From: Alcanivorax sp. 24
Lineage (GTDB): Bacteria; Pseudomonadota; Gammaproteobacteria; Pseudomonadales; Alcanivoracaceae
DNA length: 64,000 nt
Reading direction: 5' to 3'
Assembly (NCBI RefSeq): GCF_004360225.1
Contig: NZ_SNUA01000020.1
Span: forward strand, 1-64,000
Part shown: positions 9,770 to 19,151 of the stretch, one piece after another
Layout of the letters: each line of letters begins with the position of its first letter
How positions within the stretch are numbered: position 1 is the first letter of the stretch
The notes under the pieces: generated by a model
Seen by the model: only the letters and a program-made list of their open reading frames with translations
Databases searched by the model: none
Told to the model about the DNA's origin: nothing
Translations under genes and position numbers: made by a program

Positions 9770-10411
9770 TTGTCGTTGTTGTGGAATCGGCCGGAGCGGC
9801 CAAAAGTCACCCTGGTGTTGGCCCATGGCGCCGGGGCGCCGATGGACAGCCCTTTCATGACAAGCATGGCGGAATTGCTGGCGGATCGGGGTATTCAGGT
9901 GGCCCGCTTTGAATTTGAGTATATGGACCGGCGCCGTCGCGAAGGTGTCAAGGCGCCGCCGGATCGGGCCGAGAAGTTGCTGGCGCGATTCGATGCCGTT
10001 GTGGGCGAGGTGCTCAAGGAAAAAGACAGTGGATTGCCACTATGGATTGGTGGCAAATCCATGGGGGGGCGCATGGCGACGCTGCTGGCGGCGGACACCG
10101 GAGCGGACAATCAGCCCTGGGCCGGCGTGGTGGCCCTGGGCTATCCGTTTCATCCCCCGGGCAAACCGGAGCGTACCCGCACCGGCCACCTGCCGTCGTT
10201 GTCACGGCCGACCCTGATCTGTCAGGGAGAGCGCGACCCGTTCGGCAGGCCACCGGAAGTGGCTGGCTATGCATTGGGCGGCCAGGTGACGGTGACCTGG
10301 CTGCCCGATGGGGACCACGACCTGAAGCCGCGAAAATCAGCGCCGGTAAGCCACCAGGATAACCTGCGTCAGGCGGCGGATCGCATCGTCGAATTCATCG
10401 ACGCCTGCTAG
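9770..10411 (+). CDS. Alpha/beta hydrolase of the KANL3/Tex30 (dienelactone hydrolase-like) type
   Basis: A 213-residue small alpha/beta hydrolase. The nucleophile elbow is GGKSMGGRM, with Ser97. An HGAGAPMDS oxyanion-side motif lies near residue 20. The acid and His are in the GERDPFG and PDGDHDLKP segments. The fold and motifs match the KANL3/Tex30 branch, whose bacterial members have no settled substrate. The likely start is TTG 9770, supported by GAGGAGA seven bases upstream; no ATG in frame lies near the family N-terminus. It is soluble, with no signal peptide. Confidence 0.82.
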   Translation: MSLLWNRPERPKVTLVLAHGAGAPMDSPFMTSMAELLADRGIQVARFEFEYMDRRRREGVKAPPDRAEKLLARFDAVVGEVLKEKDSGLPLWIGGKSMGGRMATLLAADTGADNQPWAGVVALGYPFHPPGKPERTRTGHLPSLSRPTLICQGERDPFGRPPEVAGYALGGQVTVTWLPDGDHDLKPRKSAPVSHQDNLRQAADRIVEFIDAC

Positions 10412-10417
10412 CGGATG

Positions 10418-10894
10418 TCAGGCGTCCCGGGCCGGTTTCTCGGTGACCCAGAGGTAGATGGTCCCGGCCACCACCACGGTGCCATCGTCGCGTCGGGCGG
10501 TGACGGTGACCGGCAGGTCCGGACCATTTTCCCAGGCATCGGCGTCCACCTCGGCGGTGGCGACGATATCGCTGTTGGCCTTGGCGGTGTAGCGTACGTC
10601 CATGCCCTTGGGAATCCAGCGCAGGTGTTTGGGAATGGAGGCTTCGGCCATGGCGCCCATGGCGGCTTCCAAGGCATTACAGATGGCAATGACATGAACG
10701 GTGCCGATGTGGTTCTCCACTGCTTTGCGCTTTTTGATGTGAACTTCGCAGTAGTTGGGGCGCAGTTCGGCGATCAACGGTCGGACGGTGCCGAAATAGG
10801 GCGCCTTGCGGCTGAAAATCAGGGAAAACAATTCCCGCCCCTTGGGAATCCGGCGGGTTTTGCGGTACAGATTAAGCAGATAGTTGTCGCTCAT
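10418..10894 (-). CDS. DUF4442 hotdog-fold thioesterase-like protein
   Basis: A 158-residue protein of the DUF4442 hotdog family, related to PaaI/YiiD-type acyl-CoA thioesterases. Segments such as APYFGTVRPLIAELRPNYCEV, the HIGTVHVIAICNALEAAMGAMAE helix and a C-terminal VTVTARRDDGTVVVAGTIYLWV sheet show the hotdog pattern. Family members are proposed to hydrolyse or bind acyl-CoA esters; no activity can be read here. ATG 10894 is preceded by CGGAGAG. A longer in-frame extension upstream reads as Arg-rich low-complexity sequence and is rejected. It is convergent with the hydrolase (6 bases apart) and divergent from the DUF748 gene. Confidence 0.85.
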   Translation of the reverse strand: MSDNYLLNLYRKTRRIPKGRELFSLIFSRKAPYFGTVRPLIAELRPNYCEVHIKKRKAVENHIGTVHVIAICNALEAAMGAMAEASIPKHLRWIPKGMDVRYTAKANSDIVATAEVDADAWENGPDLPVTVTARRDDGTVVVAGTIYLWVTEKPARDA

Positions 10895-11090
10895 GGGGGC
10901 TCTCCGAAAAGGAAGGCCCCGATTGTGCCGGCACTGATTCCCGGCACAATGGCCGTGGAAACCGCGGCGGCGGTCTCGCCGTCGATATTGAGGGCAGGGC
11001 CTCGGCAAGTGGTGTTGGCAAGGGCTGTCTCGGAACAGCGGCTATCTCGGGCGGTAAGACTCTCACGGACGCAAGGAACAGGAGACTGAC

Positions 11091-14000
11091 ATGGACACCC
11101 CATTACAGTGGTGGCGCCGCCAGGGCTGGGGCCGGCGTACGGTGGTGATCTGCCTTTTCCTCTATGTGCTGTATCTGGTGGTGGTGGGGCTGATCCTGCC
11201 CGGCTGGCTGCGCGGCAAGGCGGAACAGGAATTGTCCTCATTGTTGGGCCGGACGGTCACGGTGGAGAAGGTCAGCCTCAATCCCTTCGTTTTATCGGCC
11301 ACGGTGGAAGGGTTCGATATCGCCGACGACCGCACCGAGACCCTGCTCGGGTTTCAGCGTCTGTTCGTCAATGCCCAGTTCTGGTCTTCGTTGTTTCATT
11401 GGCGTCCCTGGGTCAGGGAAATCAGTCTGGATGGACTGGACGCGGGCTTGTGGCGAGGCCAGGGCGGCGAACTGAGTATCGACGATATTCTGGCGCGGCT
11501 CTCACAACCGGCCGCCGGCACGGATGACGCCGGCGCCGATGGCGCCGATACGGATAGCCCGGATACGGATAGCCCAGATACCGTCGCGACTGACGAGCCG
11601 GAGCCGCCGGAACAGGAGCAACCGGAGCAGCAGCAGGAACCGTTGGTGGCGGAGACAACGCCCGCCAGCGAGACCGAAGCGGCGTCACAACAGGAATCAC
11701 AGGTGCCGGCGCTGACCGTGGACGTGCTGCAATTGACCGCCGGGAGAGTGCGCTTCATCGACGCCACGGGTGAGGAGCCGGTGACCCTGACACTGCCGGT
11801 GGAGTTCAAGGTCGAGGACCTCACCACCCGCGCGCCTGAGCAGGAAGACAATCGCTATGCCCTGAACATCGAGGGGCCGGATGGCGGTACGCTGGAATGG
11901 AGCGGCCGCTTTAACTTGCAACCATTGAGCACCGATGGTCGGCTGAGTATGGCCCAGGTGGATCTGGTGTCCTTTGCCCAACTGTTGCGCTCCCAGTTTG
12001 ATTTCCGCATTCCGTCCGGCCATCTGGCGTTGAGCGCGGATTACCGCTTCTCGGCGGAACAGGGGCAGGGCCTGACGGTGCGCAACGGTACGCTGGAACT
12101 GGACAATCTGGTGATTCGTCGTGCCGGCCAGGAGGACGCCAACCTGACGCTACCGCGCATCGCCGTCAATGGCGTAAGTCTGGACACCGTATCCAGGGAA
12201 GTGACGGTGCCGGAGGTGCGGATCAGCGAGGCGGTGGTGAACGCGGAGCTGGATCAGGAAGGGCTTGATCTGGCCACCCTGTTTCTGCCGCGCAATCCGG
12301 CCGAAGAGGAACAGGAAAATGCGGAAGACAGTGCTGTCGAGCCCTGGCGGGTGGCACTTCAAACCCTGGTCTTGGAACAGGCGCAACTGACGTTGCTGGA
12401 CAAAACCGTGAGTCCGGCCACGCCGGTGGCGTTCACCAACACCAATCTGACCGTCACCGACGTCACCGTGGGCGACCAGATCAGTTGGCATTGGCAGGGC
12501 GACGCGGTGCTGGCGGAGAGTGGCCGGCTCAATCACAGCGGCGAAGGCAGCTTGTCGCCGCTGAACATTTCGGCGGCGATCAAGGCGGACGCCGTCCCGT
12601 TGCCGACGTTCGCGCCCTGGGTGAAGCAGGCCGTGCCGATCACCATACGCCGTGGCCAGGCCAGTGCTGACCTAAAAGTGGACGTCGCCGGCGAGGAACC
12701 GGTGGTGACCGTATCCGGCGGTGCTGGACTGAACAACCTGGATCTGCTTGAAGGAAATGGCCAGAGCTTCGCCAAACTGGCGTCGTTGCAGGCCAGCGGT
12801 GTGTCGGTCAACACCGCCGAGCATCGCGCCACGGTGGCCAATATTGATGTCAGTGGCCTGGATCTGATCAATCGGGTGGACGCCCAGGGCCGGGACCTGG
12901 TGTCGCGGCTGAACACTGGCGGTGGTGGCGGTGGTGGCGGTGATGCCGGAGGGCCGGCCTGGCGGGTCGGCCTCAAACAGGTCCGTGTGAAGAATTCCAA
13001 GCTGGCGCACAACGATGCATCGCTGTCGAAACCGTTCGCCATTTCTCTGGAGCAATGGAACAGCACGGTACGCAATTTCGACACTGGCGGGGGCCGTGCC
13101 GCGATTACCCTGAATGGCAAGGTGAATGGCAATGCGCCCTTGAAGGCGGAAGGCTCGGTGTCACCGGATCCGTTATTCCTGGATCTGAAAATGGATTTCC
13201 AGAGCTACGGCATGGAAGGGCTGACGCCTTACACCGGCCGCTTCCTCGGCTACGCGGTGCGCCGTGGCTTGCTGAGCGTGAACTCCACGGTGAAGATCGA
13301 AAACAATCAGTTGGAAAGCCGCTCCACGGTGGCCGCCGACCGCTTTTTCCTGGGTGACCGGGTGCAGAGCGACGAAGCCGTGAATGCGCCGGTTCGGCTG
13401 GGCTTGTCGGTGTTACGTGATTCCTCGGGCATGATCAATTTGCCGTTGAATGTCTCCGGTGACATGAACGATCCCAGTTTCAGCGTCACGGGGCTGATCT
13501 TCACCGTGATCAAGAACGTATTGGTGAAGGCCGCCACCGCGCCATTTTCACTGTTGTCCAGCCTGGCCGGCGGCAAGGATCTGGAGCAGATCGCGTTTCC
13601 CGCCGGTGACGCCCTGCCCGGTGCGGAGACCCGGCAGAATCTGGCGACCTTGAATGATGTGCTCAGCAAACGACCGGGCCTGTCGGTGGTGCTCAGCGGA
13701 CAAACCAATGACGAGGATCGGGCCGCCTTTGCCCGCCAGGCCCTGGGTGAACAGTTGAGCGAAGGCATGTTCCGTGGTGACTGGCCGGGAGAGCAGGCGG
13801 CGTTGGCCGACCATCGCTGGGGCAAACGCATCGTCAAGGAGTTCGAGAAAAGATTCGATGCCGACAGCGCCGAATTGGGCGTGGAAGGTCGCGATGACGC
13901 CGCCGACGCCCGCCGTGCCCGGCTGGCCTGGGAGCGGCTGGTGGAAGCCGCCGCCAAGGACGTCAGCGCACAGACGCTGCGGACCTTGGCGACGCAGCGG

Positions 14001-14123
14001 GCGGAGAACGCGCGCAACGAACTGGTGGAGCAGCATGGATTGGATGCGGGCCGGGTTCGTCTTGGGGATCCGGCCATGGACGGTAAACTGGCGGGCATCC
14101 AACTTGGGCTGGGCAACGATTAA
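11091..14123 (+). CDS. DUF748 (AsmA-like) envelope protein
   Basis: A 1010-residue inner-membrane-anchored protein with one transmembrane segment (about 18-40) and a large periplasmic region. The early segment GWLRGKAEQELSSLLGRTVTVEKVSLNPFVLSATVEGF is the DUF748 hallmark. DUF748 proteins belong to the AsmA/TamB-like superfamily of long beta-rich molecules linked to outer-membrane lipid homeostasis. An acidic, Pro/Glu/Gln-rich linker (about residues 142-204) and a poly-Gly run (about 606-614) interrupt the repeats. The C-terminal ~200 residues are charged and helical. ATG follows ACAGGAGACTGAC. The next gene starts immediately after its stop codon, indicating co-translation. Confidence 0.88.
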   Translation: MDTPLQWWRRQGWGRRTVVICLFLYVLYLVVVGLILPGWLRGKAEQELSSLLGRTVTVEKVSLNPFVLSATVEGFDIADDRTETLLGFQRLFVNAQFWSSLFHWRPWVREISLDGLDAGLWRGQGGELSIDDILARLSQPAAGTDDAGADGADTDSPDTDSPDTVATDEPEPPEQEQPEQQQEPLVAETTPASETEAASQQESQVPALTVDVLQLTAGRVRFIDATGEEPVTLTLPVEFKVEDLTTRAPEQEDNRYALNIEGPDGGTLEWSGRFNLQPLSTDGRLSMAQVDLVSFAQLLRSQFDFRIPSGHLALSADYRFSAEQGQGLTVRNGTLELDNLVIRRAGQEDANLTLPRIAVNGVSLDTVSREVTVPEVRISEAVVNAELDQEGLDLATLFLPRNPAEEEQENAEDSAVEPWRVALQTLVLEQAQLTLLDKTVSPATPVAFTNTNLTVTDVTVGDQISWHWQGDAVLAESGRLNHSGEGSLSPLNISAAIKADAVPLPTFAPWVKQAVPITIRRGQASADLKVDVAGEEPVVTVSGGAGLNNLDLLEGNGQSFAKLASLQASGVSVNTAEHRATVANIDVSGLDLINRVDAQGRDLVSRLNTGGGGGGGGDAGGPAWRVGLKQVRVKNSKLAHNDASLSKPFAISLEQWNSTVRNFDTGGGRAAITLNGKVNGNAPLKAEGSVSPDPLFLDLKMDFQSYGMEGLTPYTGRFLGYAVRRGLLSVNSTVKIENNQLESRSTVAADRFFLGDRVQSDEAVNAPVRLGLSVLRDSSGMINLPLNVSGDMNDPSFSVTGLIFTVIKNVLVKAATAPFSLLSSLAGGKDLEQIAFPAGDALPGAETRQNLATLNDVLSKRPGLSVVLSGQTNDEDRAAFARQALGEQLSEGMFRGDWPGEQAALADHRWGKRIVKEFEKRFDADSAELGVEGRDDAADARRARLAWERLVEAAAKDVSAQTLRTLATQRAENARNELVEQHGLDAGRVRLGDPAMDGKLAGIQLGLGND

Positions 14124-14870
14124 ATGAGTCTGATCTGGGAGCAGCAGCACGACGGGGTGTGTTATCAGGTGCGTCGCCGGCGAACCACTTTGGAGCTGTA
14201 CGCCAATGGGGTGCAGCACTCCGAATTCCACCCCCGCCGTTTGGTCACCGGCAGTGTCTGGGATCTGTTGTGGTTGCCGGCGTTATTGGGAGAACCGGAA
14301 CGGCTGCGGCGGGTGCTGGTGCTGGGTTTGGGAGGCGGCACGCTGATCCCGCCGCTGCGCCGGTTATTGAAACCGGAGTGTCTGGTGGCGGTGGAAATGG
14401 ACCCGTTGCATCTGACCGTGGCGCGGGACGTGTTTCAGGTGATCGACGATGATATGGAAACGGTGGAAGGCGATGCGGTGCAGTGGCTCCGTGATTACCA
14501 GGGGCCGCCATTCGATCTGATCATCGAGGATCTGTTCGCGCCCAGTGACGAATCCGTAACACGGGCGGTGGCGGCGGATCGCGACTGGTGCGACAGTCTG
14601 AGCCGGCATGTCTCCGAACAGGGGGTGCTGGTGATGAACTTCGGCGACTATCGTGAGTTTCGCGACAGCCACGCGGCTGGCTCCGCCGCCATGGCCGGTT
14701 GGGCCAGCCGCTTCCGCCTGTCCTGTGGCGACTGCCACAATGCGGTGGTGGCGTTTTCCCGGTTGTCGGCGCGCAGCGTACACCTGCGGCGCCGGGTGCA
14801 GGCGCATCCGGCGCTGGCTCCGTCAGTGCGTGACGGGCGTCTTAACTACCATATCCGCCAGCTGAACTAG
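14124..14870 (+). CDS. Spermidine synthase-like SAM-dependent protein
   Basis: A 248-residue protein with the spermidine/spermine synthase fold. It has a short beta N-terminal domain (YQVRRRRTTLELYANGVQHSEFHP), then a Rossmann domain with VLGLGGGTLIPPL and VAVEMDPLHLTVA for the aminopropyl or methyl donor. The usual Asp motifs for polyamine binding are only partly present, so it may not make polyamines. The ATG directly follows the TAA of the DUF748 gene (TAAATG), so the two are translationally coupled and probably one operon. Confidence 0.82.
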   Translation: MSLIWEQQHDGVCYQVRRRRTTLELYANGVQHSEFHPRRLVTGSVWDLLWLPALLGEPERLRRVLVLGLGGGTLIPPLRRLLKPECLVAVEMDPLHLTVARDVFQVIDDDMETVEGDAVQWLRDYQGPPFDLIIEDLFAPSDESVTRAVAADRDWCDSLSRHVSEQGVLVMNFGDYREFRDSHAAGSAAMAGWASRFRLSCGDCHNAVVAFSRLSARSVHLRRRVQAHPALAPSVRDGRLNYHIRQLN

Positions 14871-14910
14871 CCCGCGGCCAGTTAATCGGTCTTGGAAACA
14901 TCCATTCACG

Positions 14911-14990
14911 CCGTATTCGCTGGCAAGCCAGCTTCCCACGGAGGGGAACTACGAAGCTGCTGTGGGAAGCTGGCTTGCCAGCGAATACGG
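14911..14990. repeat. REP doublet: perfect 29-bp inverted repeat
   Basis: Arms 14911-14939 and 14962-14990 are perfectly complementary over 29 bases around a 22-base spacer. The core CGCTGGCAAGCCAGCTTCCCAC is a well-known type of REP motif in Pseudomonas-like genomes. It lies between the convergent methyltransferase and slt genes, where it could also act as a bidirectional terminator or mRNA 3'-end stabiliser. Confidence 0.85.
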
Positions 14991-15065
14991 CATGTAGGCG
15001 TGCCAGCCTGTAAGCTGGCGGGTCTACAGCTGTGGGATTCCACGGGTTCGTGGGCCACGATGTCT

Positions 15066-17009
15066 TTACTTCCTCACCAGTGCCTCATCGCTTTGCAAAA
15101 GCGCCTGGGAATAGCCCGCGTTACGCTCCGCCGGGGTAGTCAGACGCACCTTCTCGTCAGGGGCGTGCAAACCCGCCAGCAGTACCCGGTAGGTGAGCAC
15201 CGCCTGCACATACTCGCGGGTTTCACGGAAGGGAATCGATTCAATCCACACGTCCATCGGGCGGGTGTCGCTGCGTTCCGGCAACCACTGGGGAATACGG
15301 CCCGGCCCGGCGTTATAGGCGGCCAGGGCCAGAATCCGGTTATCGTTGAAACGGCCCAACATATCGGACAGGTAGCGGCTGCCCAGATTGATGTTGGTTT
15401 CTGGATCAAACACCTGATCACGGGAGGGGGCCGGCTGCTCTTCATCCATGGCGACCTTGCGCGCGGTACCGGGCATCAGCTGCATCAGGCCCATGGCGCC
15501 GGCATGGGACTGGGCGCGGGGGTTGAAGGCGCTCTCCCGGCGGGAAATCGCCATCGCCAGCCATGGGTCCAGTTTGTGACGGGCGCTGGCGCGGGCGAAT
15601 TCCTTGCTGTAGGCGGCCGGGAAGCGCCAGGCCAGCGTGTCCCAGGCCTTGGCCTGAATGGAAGCCTGCACGGCGAGGTCGTACCACCCTTGCTCCAGCG
15701 CGTACTGGGCCAGACGGTCCTGATGGGGCCGGTCATTGTGCAACATCAGCCAGTGCCATTCTTTCCAGGCGGCGCCGTACTCTCCCATGTCACGCAGCAA
15801 GCGCACGCGGATCACGCCGGGAGGCAGGTTGACATTGGTATCGGGCTGGTAGACTTGCTGATTGAAACTGTAGGTCTGCCCGAGCCGGTCGGCGGCTAGA
15901 AAACCATAGAAATTCCGTTGCTCGGCGGCCTGCCGCCACAGTGGTGTCGCCTGGTTCCGCTGGCCGTTTTCCCAAGCGGCCCGGCCGGCCCAGTAGCGCC
16001 AGCGGCTGTCGCTGGCTTCCTCGCTGGGCAGGCGTTGGATCCAGCGTGCCACGGCGGGCCAGTCCTGCTCAATAACGGCGCGGCGAATGCGTTGGTCCAG
16101 CAGGGCGGTATCGGGGTGGTCCGACAACCACCGGTCGAGCCAGTCCTGATTTCCGCGAATGCCCCGAATAGTGGAATAAAAAGCAATCCGATCACCGGCG
16201 GCGCTATACAGTGCCGGGTCGGTGAGCCCCCAGCGCCTGGCTCTTTGCTCGAAGGCCTGACGGGCACCGGTGGTATTGGTATAGGCCATGCGCTGCAAGG
16301 CCGCGGAGATCAGTTCCTGGCGCCGGGTATCGGCCAGCGTCGCCGGTAAGTCGGCGACCTTGTCCGGGTTGTGATAAAGCTGCTCCAGCCATTCTCCAGC
16401 GGTCTGGTAGGGTTCGTCGAGCATACGTTTGAGATAGCGCATCAGTCCGGTGGCCCGGGCTTCGAACGCCAGTTGCATGCGTTGCCAGATTTGTTCCTGG
16501 CCGATGACGCCGGCGGCCTGGGCGGCTTCGAACAGAGGGTCGCAGGCGGAGGGGCGGGATTGGCCCGCCAGCCAGATTTCACGGGCGTCCTTCAGTGCGG
16601 CATCGCGATCATGGCGCAACTGGGCCCGTTGATAGTAACAGCGCGCTTCAATGGCGGTGGGAGGGCTGTCCATGGCTTTGGCGGCGGCATCCCAGCGCCC
16701 GGCCTTGGCGTAAGCGATCAAGGCCATCTGGCGAATGTCCGCCGGCAACGGGGAACGGGGATAGCGGTTTTGGTAGTCACGCAGACGCGAAGGATTCAGC
16801 TCCGGAAGGTCTCTGCGCAAATGATGGAATTCCAGGTAATCGCGCAGCGGGTAGTCCTGGGCGATGCGTGGTTCCAATTGCGCCAGTGTTTCCCAATCAT
16901 TGTCGCGAGCTGCCCGCAGTGCGTCCTCGAAATTTGTGTTCACGGGTTGTGTGGCGCATGCCAGGGCGCTACAAGCGAAACTGAAAACCAGTACGGCGCG
17001 ACGGATCAT
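15066..17009 (-). CDS. slt: Soluble lytic murein transglycosylase
   Basis: A 647-residue periplasmic enzyme that cleaves glycosidic bonds in peptidoglycan to 1,6-anhydromuropeptides. A signal peptide (about 1-19, ending ALACA) is followed by the long alpha-superhelical U/L domain. The C-terminal catalytic domain carries the Slt motifs: DPWLAMAISRRESAFNPRAQSHAGAMGLMQLMPGTA (catalytic Glu in RRESAF), INLGSRYL, and LALAAYNAGPGRIPQWL. The length matches Slt70. A small gap separates it from divergently transcribed rsmC. Confidence 0.95.
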   Translation of the reverse strand: MIRRAVLVFSFACSALACATQPVNTNFEDALRAARDNDWETLAQLEPRIAQDYPLRDYLEFHHLRRDLPELNPSRLRDYQNRYPRSPLPADIRQMALIAYAKAGRWDAAAKAMDSPPTAIEARCYYQRAQLRHDRDAALKDAREIWLAGQSRPSACDPLFEAAQAAGVIGQEQIWQRMQLAFEARATGLMRYLKRMLDEPYQTAGEWLEQLYHNPDKVADLPATLADTRRQELISAALQRMAYTNTTGARQAFEQRARRWGLTDPALYSAAGDRIAFYSTIRGIRGNQDWLDRWLSDHPDTALLDQRIRRAVIEQDWPAVARWIQRLPSEEASDSRWRYWAGRAAWENGQRNQATPLWRQAAEQRNFYGFLAADRLGQTYSFNQQVYQPDTNVNLPPGVIRVRLLRDMGEYGAAWKEWHWLMLHNDRPHQDRLAQYALEQGWYDLAVQASIQAKAWDTLAWRFPAAYSKEFARASARHKLDPWLAMAISRRESAFNPRAQSHAGAMGLMQLMPGTARKVAMDEEQPAPSRDQVFDPETNINLGSRYLSDMLGRFNDNRILALAAYNAGPGRIPQWLPERSDTRPMDVWIESIPFRETREYVQAVLTYRVLLAGLHAPDEKVRLTTPAERNAGYSQALLQSDEALVRK

Positions 17010-17153
17010 CCTGCCTCCATTCGTAGGGTGATCTCACCATTCTAGCGAGACGCGACCGCCGGGCGTGCGCGGTGAATGTAAAACTTGAGGTGGCGCCGGC
17101 GCCGGGGTTTATACTGTCGCCCCTTTTTTCGCCTGCCCTGACCGGTGACCGTG

Positions 17154-18122
17154 ATGGAAAACAGCACAAAACTTTTGCAACGTCAGGCGTCCGCGCTGGC
17201 GGCTCGCCGGGTCGGGGTGGTGGAGGCCGATGACGCGGCCCTGGCCGATCTGCCGGCGGCCTCCCTGTGGCTGCATGCCGATGATTTTACCGTGTCGGCG
17301 GATCAGTGGCGGCCGTTGCCGGAAGTGGCCGAGGACACCGATTTGTTGATCCTGCCGTTGCCGAAAGCGGCGGACCGCATGACGCTGCTGTTGCGCCATC
17401 TGGCCGGCGTGATCCGCAAGCCGCTGCCGCTGTGGTTGGTGGGGCCGGCCAAGGGCGGGATCCGTGGCGGCGTTACCCGGCTCAAGGGCTTCGCCGATGA
17501 CATCCAACTGCTCGACAGCGCCCGCCACTGCAAACTGTATGAGGCGCAACTGAGACCTGGGCCACCGCTATCCCTGGCGGAGCAGGCCGCGGTGATCGAG
17601 GTGCGCGGTGCACGGGTGACCAGTTACCCCGGTGTGTTCAGCCACGGCCGCCTCGACGAAGGCAGCGACTTGCTGCTGGATGCCCTGGAAGCCGCCGATG
17701 TCGGTGGTGGCAAGGCTTTGGATATTGGTTGCGGTGCCGGTGTGCTGACGGTCTGGCTGGCCCGGGCCGGCTGCCGGGTGCAGGCGTTGGATCCAAGTGC
17801 CACGGCGGTGACCGCAGCCCGCGCCACGCTGGCCGATAACGGTTTGAGCGCCGAGATACAGGGCGGCGATCTGTTTGACGGCATCACTGGTCGCTTTGAT
17901 CTGCTGGTGACCAACCCTCCGTTCCACGATGGCCGTGAGCGTACCACCCAGATCACTCGCCGTTTGATCCGACAGGCGCCAGAGCATCTGCAAGCGGACG
18001 GGGAACTTTGGCTGGTGGCAAACCGGGAATTGCCCTATGCCCAGTGGCTGGACGACGCTTTCCGGCAAGTGACCGTGGTACGGGAAACCAATCGCTTCCG
18101 GGTTTATCGGGCCCGCCGTTGA
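17154..18122 (+). CDS. rsmC: 16S rRNA (guanine-N2) methyltransferase RsmC-type
   Basis: A 322-residue enzyme with the two-domain RsmC/RlmG layout: an N-terminal pseudo-methyltransferase domain (~1-155) and a C-terminal SAM domain. The latter shows ALDIGCGAGVLTVWLAR, ALDPSATAVTAAR and the catalytic NPPFHDG motif of N2-guanine methyltransferases. RsmC methylates G1207 of 16S rRNA; assignment to RsmC rather than RlmG rests on length and the SYPGVFSHGRLDEGSDLLL segment. ATG 17154 is chosen over two in-frame GTG codons just upstream (17145, 17151). Its stop abuts the stop of the convergent epimerase gene. Confidence 0.9.
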   Translation: MENSTKLLQRQASALAARRVGVVEADDAALADLPAASLWLHADDFTVSADQWRPLPEVAEDTDLLILPLPKAADRMTLLLRHLAGVIRKPLPLWLVGPAKGGIRGGVTRLKGFADDIQLLDSARHCKLYEAQLRPGPPLSLAEQAAVIEVRGARVTSYPGVFSHGRLDEGSDLLLDALEAADVGGGKALDIGCGAGVLTVWLARAGCRVQALDPSATAVTAARATLADNGLSAEIQGGDLFDGITGRFDLLVTNPPFHDGRERTTQITRRLIRQAPEHLQADGELWLVANRELPYAQWLDDAFRQVTVVRETNRFRVYRARR

Positions 18123-19112
18123 TCAGGTGACACTCAGCATTCCTTCCGCGCGCATCCAGTCGATGCATCGACGCAGCATGATCTCCAGCGGTACCTGATC
18201 ATCAAAACCCAGCTCCCGTACCGCCTTGGCGCCACTGACCCGGCTGCGCGTGGAAATCAGCGCTACCTTTTCCGGCGTCAGACGTGGCTCGTTACCGGAG
18301 AAACGAGCGGCGATGGGGGACAACTGTCCCAGCAGGCCCAGCGCCCAACGTGGCGTCACTTTGCGGGGCGCTGGCCGGCCCAGCAGCCGCCCGATGGTTT
18401 GCGCCAGTTCCAGAAAACTGGCCTCGACGCCGGCCAGGATATAGTTGTGCCCGTCCCGGCCTGCGTCCCAGGCCGCCAGATGGGCCCGCGCCACTTCCTC
18501 CACCGCGCCGAAATTACCACCACCAGGGGGAACGCCGGGCAGACGGCGCTGATCGATCAGGCTGATCATCTGCGACCAGTTATGCGTATCGCCGGCGCCA
18601 ATGATGGCGCAGGGGTTGAGGATCACCGTGCTCAGGCCCTGACGGGCGCCGTCACGGACTTCTTCTTCCGCCAGATATTTGGTGCGGTTGTAGCCGATCC
18701 AATCGTTGGCGGCGTTGGAGGGGATTTCCTCGTGGATGATGCCATCCTGCTGCCCCCATGCGGAAATCGAAGACGTATGAATCAACCTGCCCGCCTGATT
18801 GCGCAGGGCGGCGGTGACCACCGCCCGGGTGCCCATGACATTGTCCTGATACTGCTGGTCGCGCCGCCGTCGCCAGAGACTGGTATTGCCGGCTACGTGG
18901 AACACGGCGTCCACCGCCGGCGGCATTACCAGAGTGAGTTCGGTGGCGTTGCTCAGCGGGGCATGGACGATTTTCATCCCGGCTTCCCGCAGCGCTTGGC
19001 CGTCGCTGCCGGGGCGCAGCAGGGCGGTGACCTGCCAGCCTTGTTCCACCAGCAGGCGGGCGATGTGGCAACCGAGAAACCCCCGGGCTCCGGTGATAAA
19101 GGCGCTGGGCAT
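18123..19112 (-). CDS. NAD-dependent epimerase/dehydratase family protein (extended SDR)
   Basis: An extended SDR of about 329 residues. The cofactor loop is ITGARGFLGCHIARLL near the N-terminus, and the catalytic pair is in IGYNRTKYLAEE (Tyr/Lys). A SISAWG segment corresponds to the conserved Ser/Thr region. It resembles dihydroflavonol-4-reductase/HpnA-type proteins that act on sterol-, flavonoid- or sugar-like alcohols; the actual substrate is unknown. ATG 19112 has GGGGAG at ideal spacing. An ATG five codons upstream (19127) is the alternative start. Confidence 0.87.
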   Translation of the reverse strand: MPSAFITGARGFLGCHIARLLVEQGWQVTALLRPGSDGQALREAGMKIVHAPLSNATELTLVMPPAVDAVFHVAGNTSLWRRRRDQQYQDNVMGTRAVVTAALRNQAGRLIHTSSISAWGQQDGIIHEEIPSNAANDWIGYNRTKYLAEEEVRDGARQGLSTVILNPCAIIGAGDTHNWSQMISLIDQRRLPGVPPGGGNFGAVEEVARAHLAAWDAGRDGHNYILAGVEASFLELAQTIGRLLGRPAPRKVTPRWALGLLGQLSPIAARFSGNEPRLTPEKVALISTRSRVSGAKAVRELGFDDQVPLEIMLRRCIDWMRAEGMLSVT

Positions 19113-19151
19113 GTTGTCGCTCCCCATTCATGGTTTGTCTCCGGTTATCGC

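Noticed and set aside
14911-14990. Repeats considered as a CRISPR array
   Set aside because: The repeats are dispersed singly, palindromic and without regular spacers; no cas genes are present.
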